A model generated the notes under the pieces. The model searched no databases and was not told the DNA's origin. It saw only the letters and a program-made list of their open reading frames with translations. Source: Tritrichomonas musculus (lineage: Eukaryota > Parabasalia > Tritrichomonadida > Tritrichomonadidae). Taken from it: a stretch of 38,211 nucleotides of DNA. Where the stretch lies: assembly GCA_039105265.1 (NCBI GenBank), contig JAPFFF010000146.1, positions 1 through 38,211 of the forward strand, read 5' to 3'. The position numbers and the translations under genes were made by a program. Shown piece by piece: positions 26,401 through 35,375 of the stretch (within the stretch, counting starts at the first letter, position 1; the number at the start of each line of letters is the position of its first letter).

Positions 26401-29400
26401 GTTGAATCATCAGATGCAACGACAACTGCAGTTGAATCATCAGATGCAACGACAACTGCAGTTGAATCATCAGATTCAACGAGAACTGCAGTTGAATCAT
26501 CAGATGCAACGAGAACTGCAGTTGAATCATCAGATTCAACGAGAACTGCAGTTGAATCATCAGATGCAACAAGAACTGCAGTTGAATCATCAGATTCAAC
26601 GAGAACTGCAGTTGAATCATCAGATGCAACGAGAACTGCAGTTGAATCATCAGATGCAACGAGAACTGCAGTTGAATCATCAGATGCAACGAGAACTGCA
26701 GTTGAATCATCAGATGCAACGAGAACTGCAGTTTAATAATAAGATTCAACAAGAACTGCAGTTTAATCATAAGATTCAACGAGAACTGCAGTTTAATCAT
26801 CAGATTCAACGAGAACTGCAGTTTAATAATAAGATTCAACAAGAACTGCAGTTTAATAATAAGATTCAACAAGAACTGCAGTTGAATCATCAGATGCAAC
26901 GAGAACTGCAGTTGAATCATCAGATTCAACGAGAACTGCAGTTGAATCATCAGATTCAACGAGAACTGCAGTTGAATCATCAGATGCAACGAGAACTGCA
27001 GTTGAATCATCAGATGCAACGAGAACTGCAGTTGAATCATCAGATTCAACGAGAACTGCAGTTGAATCATCAGATGCAACGAGAACTGCAGTTGAATCAT
27101 CAGATGCAACGAGAACTGCAGTTGAATCATCAGATTCAACGAGAACTGCAGTTGAATCATCAGATGCAACGAGAACTGCAGTTGAACCATCAGATTCAAC
27201 GAGAACTGCAGTTGAATCATCAGATGCAACGAGAACTACAGTTGAATCATCAGATTCAACGAGAACTGCAGTTGAATCATCAGATGCAACAAGAACTGCA
27301 GTTGAATCATCAGATTCAACGAGAACTGCAGTTGAATCATCAGATTCAACGAGAACTGCAGTTGAACCATCAGATTCAACGAGAACTACAGTTGAATCAT
27401 CAGATTCAACGAGAACTGCAGTTGAATCATCAGATTCAACGAGAACTACAGTTGAATCATCAGATTCAACGAGAACTGCAGTTGAATCATCAGATGCAAC
27501 GAGAACTACAGTTGAATCATCAGATTCAACGAGAACTGCAGTTGAATCATCAGATGCAACGACAACTGCAGTTGAATCATCAGATGCAACGACAACTGCA
27601 GTTGAATCATCAGATTCAACGAGAACTGCAGTTTAATAATAAGATGAAACAAGAACTGCAGTTGAATCATCAGATGCAACGAGAACTGCAGTTGAATCAT
27701 CAGATGCAACGAGAACTGCAGTTGAATCATCAGATGCAACGACAACTGCAGTTGAATCATCAGATGCAACGAGAACTGCAGTTGAATCATCAGATGCAAC
27801 GAGAACTGCAGTTTAATAATAAGATGAAACAAGAACTGCAGTTGAATCATCAGATGCAACGACAACTGCAGTTGAATCATCAGATGCAACGAGAACTGCA
27901 GTTGAATCATCAGATGCAACGAGAACTGCAGTTGAATCATCAGATTCAACGAGAACTGCAGTTGAATCATCAGATTCAACGAGAACTGCAGTTGAATCAT
28001 CAGATGCAACGAGAACTGCAGTTGAATCATCAGATGCAACGAGAACTACAGTTGAATCATCAGATTCAACGAGAACTGCAGTTGAACCATCAGATTCAAC
28101 GAGAACTGCAGTTGAACCATCAGATTCAACGAGAACTGCAGTTGAATCATCAGATGCAACGAGAACTGCAGTTGAATCATCAGATGCAACGAGAACTGCA
28201 GTTTAATAATAAGATTCAACAAGAACTACAGTTGAATCATCAGATTCAACGAGAACTGCAGTTGAATCATCAGATGCAACGACAACTGCAGTTGAATCAT
28301 CAGATGCAACGACAACTGCAGTTGAATCATCAGATTCAACGAGAACTGCAGTTGAATCATCAGATGCAACGAGAACTGCAGTTGAATCATCAGATTCAAC
28401 GAGAACTGCAGTTTAATAATAAGATGAAACAAGAACTGCAGTTGAATCATCAGATGCAACGAGAACTGCAGTTGAATCATCAGATGCAACGAGAACTGCA
28501 GTTGAATCATCAGATGCAACGACAACTGCAGTTGAATCATCAGATGCAACGAGAACTGCAGTTGAATCATCAGATGCAACGAGAACTGCAGTTTAATAAT
28601 AAGATGAAACAAGAACTGCAGTTGAATCATCAGATGCAACGACAACTGCAGTTGAATCATCAGATGCAACGAGAACTGCAGTTGAATCATCAGATGCAAC
28701 GAGAACTGCAGTTGAATCATCAGATTCAACGAGAACTGCAGTTGAATCATCAGATTCAACGAGAACTGCAGTTGAATCATCAGATGCAACGAGAACTGCA
28801 GTTGAATCATCAGATGCAACGAGAACTACAGTTGAATCATCAGATTCAACGAGAACTGCAGTTGAACCATCAGATTCAACGAGAACTGCAGTTGAACCAT
28901 CAGATTCAACGAGAACTGCAGTTGAATCATCAGATGCAACGAGAACTGCAGTTGAATCATCAGATGCAACGAGAACTGCAGTTTAATAATAAGATTCAAC
29001 AAGAACTGCAGTTTAATCATAAGATTCAACGAGAACTGCAGTTTAATCATCAGATTCAACGAGAACTGCAGTTTAATAATAAGATTCAACAAGAACTGCA
29101 GTTGAATCATCAGATGCAACGAGAACTGCAGTTGAATCATCAGATTCAACGAGAACTGCAGTTGAATCATCAGATGCAACGAGAACTGCAGTTGAATCAT
29201 CAGATGCAACGAGAACTGCAGTTGAATCATCAGATTCAACGAGAACTGCAGTTGAATCATCAGATGCAACGAGAACTGCAGTTGAACCATCAGATTCAAC
29301 GAGAACTGCAGTTGAATCATCAGATGCAACGAGAACTACAGTTGAATCATCAGATTCAACGAGAACTGCAGTTGAATCATCAGATGCAACGAGAACTACA

Positions 29401-29675
29401 GTTGAATCATCAGATTCAACGAGAACTGCAGTTGAATCATCAGATGCAACAAGAACTGCAGTTGAATCATCAGATTCAACGAGAACTGCAGTTGAATCAT
29501 CAGATTCAACGAGAACTGCAGTTGAACCATCAGATTCAACGAGAACTACAGTTGAATCATCAGATTCAACGAGAACTGCAGTTGAATCATCAGATTCAAC
29601 GAGAACTACAGTTGAATCATCAGATTCAACGAGAACTGCAGTTGAATCATCAGATTCAACGAGAACTGCAGTTGA

Positions 29676-32600
29676 ATCATCAGATGCAGCGAGAACTGCA
29701 GTTGAATCATCAGATTCAACGAGAACTGCAGTTGAATCATCAGATTCAACGAGAACTGCAGTTGAATCATCAGATGCAACGAGAACTGCAGTTGAATCAT
29801 CAGATGCAACGAGAACTGCAGTTGAATCATCAGATGCAACGAGAACTGTAGTTTAATAATAAGATTCAAAAAGAACTGCAGTTTAATCATAAGATTCAAC
29901 GAGAACTGCAGTTTAATAATAAGATGAAACAAGAACTGCAGTTGAATCATCAGATTCAACGAGAACTGCAGTTGAATCATCAGATGCAACGACAACTGCA
30001 GTTGAATCATCAGATTCAACGAGAACTGCAGTTGAATCATCAGATGCAACGAGAACTGCAGTTGAATCATCAGATGCAACGAGAACTGCAGTTGAATCAT
30101 CAGATGCAACGAGAACTGCAGTTGAATCATCAGATTCAACGAGAACTGCAGTTGAATCATCAGATTCAACGAGAACTGCAGTTGAATCATCAGATTCAAC
30201 GAGAACTGCAGTTTAATAATAAGATTCAACAAGAACTGCAGTTGAATCATCAGATTCAACGAGAACTGCAGTTGAATCATCAGATGCAACGACAACTGCA
30301 GTTGAATCATCAGATGCAACGAGAACTGCAGTTGAATCATCAGATGCAACGAGAACTGCAGTTGAATCATCAGATTCAACGAGAACTGCAGTTGAATCAT
30401 CAGATGCAACGAGAACTGCAGTTGAATCATCAGATGAAATAAGAACTGCAGTTGAATCATCAGATTCAACGAGAACTGCAGTTGAACCATCAGATTCAAC
30501 GAGAACTGCAGTTGAATCATCAGATGCAACGACAACTGCAGTTGAATCATCAGATGCAACGAGAACTGCAGTTGAATCATCAGATGCAACGAGAACTGCA
30601 GTTGAATCATCAGATTCAACGAGAACTGCAGTTGAATCATCAGATGCAACGACAACTGCAGTTGAATCATCAGATGCAACGAGAACTGCAGTTGAATCAT
30701 CAGATGCAACGAGAACTGCAGTTGAATCATCAGATTCAACGAGAACTGCAGTTGAATCATCAGATGCAACGAGAACTGCAGTTGAATCATCAGATGCAAC
30801 GAGAACTGCAGTTGAATCATCAGATGCAACGAGAACTGCAGTTGAATCATCAGATGCAACGAGAACTGCAGTTGAACCATCAGATTCAACGAGAACTGCA
30901 GTTGAATCATCAGATGCAACGAGAACTGCAGTTGAATCATCAGATGCAACGAGAACTGCAGTTGAATCATCAGATTCAACGAGAACTGCAGTTGAATCAT
31001 CAGATGCAACGAGAACTGCAGTTGAATCATCAGATGCAACGAGAACTGCAGTTGAATCATCAGATGCAACGAGAACTGCAGTTGAATCATCAGATGCAAC
31101 GAGAACTGCCGTTTAATATTAAGATGCAACAAGAACTGCAGTTGAATCATCAGATGCAACGACAACTGCAGTTGAATCATCAGATTCAACGAGAACTGCA
31201 GTTGAATCATCAGATGCAACGAGAACTGCAGTTGAATCATCAGATGCAACGAGAACTGCAGTTGAATCATCAGATGCAACGAGAACTGCAGTTGAATCAT
31301 CAGATTCAACGAGAACTGCAGTTGAATCATCAGATGCAACGAGAACTGCAGTTGAATCATCAGATGCAACGAGAACTGCAGTTGAATCATCAGATGCAAC
31401 GAGAACTGCAGTTGAATCATCAGATGCAACGAGAACTGCAGTTGAATCATCAGATGCAACGACAACTGCAGTTGAATCATCAGATTCAACGAGAACTGCA
31501 GTTGAATCATCAGATGCAACGAGAACTGCAGTTGAATCATCAGATGAAATAAGAACTGCAGTTGAATCATCAGATTCAACGAGAACTGCAGTTGAACCAT
31601 CAGATTCAACGAGAACTGCAGTTGAATCATCAGATGCAACGACAACTGCAGTTGAATCATCAGATGCAACGAGAACTGCAGTTGAATCATCAGATGCAAC
31701 GAGAACTGCAGTTGAATCATCAGATTCAACGAGAACTGCAGTTGAATCATCAGATGCAACGACAACTGCAGTTGAATCATCAGATGCAACGAGAACTGCA
31801 GTTGAATCATCAGATGCAACGAGAACTGCAGTTGAATCATCAGATTCAACGAGAACTGCAGTTGAATCATCAGATGCAACGAGAACTGCAGTTGAATCAT
31901 CAGATGCAACGAGAACTGCAGTTGAATCATCAGATGCAACGAGAACTGCAGTTGAATCATCAGATGCAACGAGAACTGCAGTTGAATCATCAGATGCAAC
32001 GAGAACTGCAGTTGAATCATCAGATGCAACGAGAACTGCAGTTGAACCATCAGATGCAACAAGAACTGCCGTTTAATATTAAGATGCAACAAGAACTGCA
32101 GTTGAATCATCAGATGCAACGAGAACTGCAGTTGAATCATCAGATTCAACGAGAACTGCAGTTGAATCATCAGATTCAACGACAACTGCAGTTGAATCAT
32201 CAGATGCAACGAGAACTGCAGTTGAATCATCAGATGCAACGAGAACTGCAGTTGAATCATCAGATGCAACGAGAACTGCAGTTGAATCATCAGATTCAAC
32301 GAGAACTGCAGTTGAATCATCAGATTCAACGAGAACTGCAGTTTAATAATAAGATTCAACGAGAACTGCAGTTTAATAATAAGATGAAACAAGAACTGCA
32401 GTTGAATCATCAGATGCAACGACAACTGCAGTTGAATCATCAGATGCAACGAGAACTGCAGTTGAATCATCAGATGCAACGAGAACTGCAGTTGAATCAT
32501 CAGATTCAACGAGAACTGCAGTTGAATCATCAGATGCAACGACAACTGCAGTTGAATCATCAGATTCAACGAGAACTGCAGTTGAATCATCAGATTCAAC

Positions 32601-33660
32601 GAGAACTGCAGTTGAATCATCAAATGCAACGAGAACTGCCGTTTAATATTAAGATGCAACAAGAACTGCAGTTGAATCATCAGATGCAACGACAACTGCA
32701 GTTGAATCATCAGATTCAACGAGAACTGCAGTTGAATCATCAGATTCAACGAGAACTGCAGTTGAATCATCAAATGCAACGAGAACTGCCGTTTAATATT
32801 AAGATGCAACAAGAACTGCAGTTGAATCATCAGATGCAACGACAACTGCAGTTGAATCATCAGATTCAACGAGAACTGCAGTTGAATCATCAGATGCAAC
32901 GAGAACTGCAGTTGAATCATCAGATGCAACGAGAACTGCAGTTGAATCATCAGATGCAACGAGAACTGCAGTTGAATCATCAGATGCAACGAGAACTGCA
33001 GTTGAATCATCAGATTCAACGAGAACTGCAGTTGAATCATCAGATGCAACGAGAACTGCAGTTGAATCATCAGATGCAACGAGAACTGCAGTTGAATCAT
33101 CAGATGCAACGAGAACTGCAGTTGAATCATCAGATGCAACGAGAACTGCAGTTGAATCATCAGATGCAACGACAACTGCAGTTGAATCATCAGATGCAAC
33201 GAGAACTGCAGTTGAATCATCAGATTCAACGAGAACTGCAGTTGAATCATCAGATGCAACGAGAACTGCAGTTGAATCATCAGATGCAACGAGAACTGCA
33301 GTTGAATCATCAGATTCAACGAGAACTGCAGTTGAATCATCAGATGCAACGAGAACTGCAGTTGAATCATCAGATTCAACGAGAACTGCAGTTGAATCAT
33401 CAGATGCAACGAGAACTGCAGTTGAATCATCAGATGCAACGACAACTGCAGTTGAATCATCAGATGCAACGAGAACTGCAGTTGAATCATCAGATGCAAC
33501 GAGAACTGCAGTTTAATAATAAGATTCAACGAGAACTGCAGTTGAATCATCAGATGAAACAAGAACTGCAGTTGAATCATCAGATGCAACAAGAACTGCA
33601 GTTGAATCATCAGATTCAACGAGAACTGCAGTTGAATCATCAGATTCAACGAGAACTGCA
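29676..33660. repeat. Divergent domain to the right of the duplicated blocks
   Basis: This stretch belongs to neither 12.45-kb copy. Between about 29,606 and 33,679 no unit carries the ctacag variant, which is common elsewhere. The unit pair ctgccg followed by tttaatattaag-gcaacaag appears only here, four times (joins near 31,110, 32,070, 32,640 and 32,790). A tcaaaaag unit at 29,856 is unique in the window. Two gaaataag modules lie 1,110 bp apart (30,426 and 31,536). I read it as a subfamily with its own recent amplification history. Confidence 0.75.
32526..32825. repeat. 150-bp (5-unit) sub-repeat, two full copies plus part of a third
   Basis: The unit order gcaacgac, tcaac, tcaac, caaatg-ctgccg, tttaatattaag-gcaacaag occupies 32,526-32,675 and is repeated without visible change at 32,676-32,825. 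The first two units occur a third time, to about 32,885. The caaatg variant (for cagatg) is found only in these two copies, so this is among the youngest expansions in the window. Confidence 0.85.
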
Positions 33661-33725
33661 GTTGAACCATCAGATTCAACGAGAACTACAGTTGAATCAT
33701 CAGATTCAACGAGAACTGCAGTTGA

Positions 33726-35375
33726 ATCATCAGATTCAACGAGAACTACAGTTGAATCATCAGATTCAACGAGAACTGCAGTTGAATCATCAGATGCAAC
33801 GAGAACTACAGTTGAATCATCAGATTCAACGAGAACTGCAGTTGAATCATCAGATGCAACGACAACTGCAGTTGAATCATCAGATGCAACGACAACTGCA
33901 GTTGAATCATCAGATTCAACGAGAACTGCAGTTGAATCATCAGATGCAACGAGAACTGCAGTTGAATCATCAGATTCAACGAGAACTGCAGTTGAATCAT
34001 CAGATGCAACAAGAACTGCAGTTGAATCATCAGATTCAACGAGAACTGCAGTTGAATCATCAGATGCAACGAGAACTGCAGTTGAATCATCAGATGCAAC
34101 GAGAACTGCAGTTGAATCATCAGATGCAACGAGAACTGCAGTTGAATCATCAGATGCAACGAGAACTGCAGTTTAATAATAAGATTCAACAAGAACTGCA
34201 GTTTAATCATAAGATTCAACGAGAACTGCAGTTTAATCATAAGATTCAACGAGAACTGCAGTTTAATAATAAGATTCAACAAGAACTGCAGTTGAATCAT
34301 CAGATGCAACGACAACTGCAGTTGAATCATCAGATTCAACGAGAACTGCAGTTGAATCATCAGATTCAACGAGAACTGCAGTTGAATCATCAGATGCAAC
34401 GAGAACTGCAGTTGAATCATCAGATGCAACGAGAACTGCAGTTGAATCATCAGATGCAACGAGAACTACAGTTTAATAATAAGATTCAACGAGAACTGCA
34501 GTTGAATCATCAGATGCAACAAGAACTGCAGTTGAACCATCAGATTCAACAAGAACTGCAGTTTAATCATAAGATTCAACGAGAACTGCAGTTGAATCAT
34601 CAGATTCAACGAGAACTACAGTTGAATCATCAGATTCAACCAGAACTGCAGTTGAATCATCAGATGCAACGAGAACTACAGTTGAATCATCAGATTCAAC
34701 GAGAACTGCAGTTGAATCATCAGATGCAACGACAACTGCAGTTGAATCATCAGATGCAACGACAACTGCAGTTGAATCATCAGATTCAACCAGAACTGCA
34801 GTTGAATCATCAGATGCAACGAGAACTGCAGTTGAATCATCAGATTCAACGAGAACTGCAGTTGAATCATCAGATGCAACAAGAACTGCAGTTGAATCAT
34901 CAGATTCAACGAGAACTGCAGTTGAATCATCAGATGCAACGAGAACTGCAGTTGAATCATCAGATGCAACGAGAACTGCAGTTGAATCATCAGATGCAAC
35001 GAGAACTGCAGTTGAATCATCAGATGCAACGAGAACTGCAGTTTAATAATAAGATTCAACAAGAACTGCAGTTTAATCATAAGATTCAACGAGAACTGCA
35101 GTTTAATCATAAGATTCAACGAGAACTGCAGTTTAATAATAAGATTCAACAAGAACTGCAGTTGAATCATCAGATGCAACGAGAACTGCAGTTGAATCAT
35201 CAGATTCAACGAGAACTGCAGTTGAATCATCAGATTCAACGAGAACTGCAGTTGAATCATCAGATGCAACGAGAACTGCAGTTGAATCATCAGATGCAAC
35301 GAGAACTGCAGTTGAATCATCAGATGCAACGAGAACTACAGTTTAATAATAAGATTCAACGAGAACTGCAGTTTA
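33726..35375. repeat. Two 780-bp segments 870 bp apart
   Basis: Positions 33,726-34,505 match 34,596-35,375 at an offset of 870 bp (29 units), with about 90 bp of other units between. Each holds one four-unit cassette (34,176 and 35,046). Differences include tcaacgag at 33,756 and 33,906 against tcaaccag at 34,626 and 34,776, and gcaacgac at 34,296 against gcaacgag at 35,166. A further related cassette lies at 36,666. Confidence 0.78.

Larger units (their letters stand above)
17251..29675. repeat. 12.45-kb higher-order block, copy 2 (25 bp shorter)
   Basis: This is the second copy of the 415-unit block. Up to 23,440 it aligns with copy 1 at an offset of 12,450 bp; beyond that the offset is 12,425 because 25 bp are missing here. 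The first unit, at 17,251, carries gcagcg where copy 1 has gcaacg at 4,801. The same gcagcg unit stands at 29,676, immediately right of the block, as expected if the junction arose by crossing over between the two ends. The match with copy 1 stops after that unit: 29,706 has tcaacgag where 17,281 has gcaacgag. Confidence 0.9.

Noticed and set aside
17251-29675. The second 12.45-kb copy as an assembly artefact
   Set aside because: It differs from copy 1 by a 25-bp deletion and by clustered changes, so it is not a plain duplicate of the same reads. Long-read confirmation is still desirable.
29606-33679. A 1,357-codon - strand ORF of M-I-Q-L-Q-F-S-L-H-L repeats, and many shorter ones like it
   Set aside because: It is the reverse reading of the same unit and is open only where ctacag is absent. 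Its ends coincide with that silent + strand variant, and no unique sequence flanks it.
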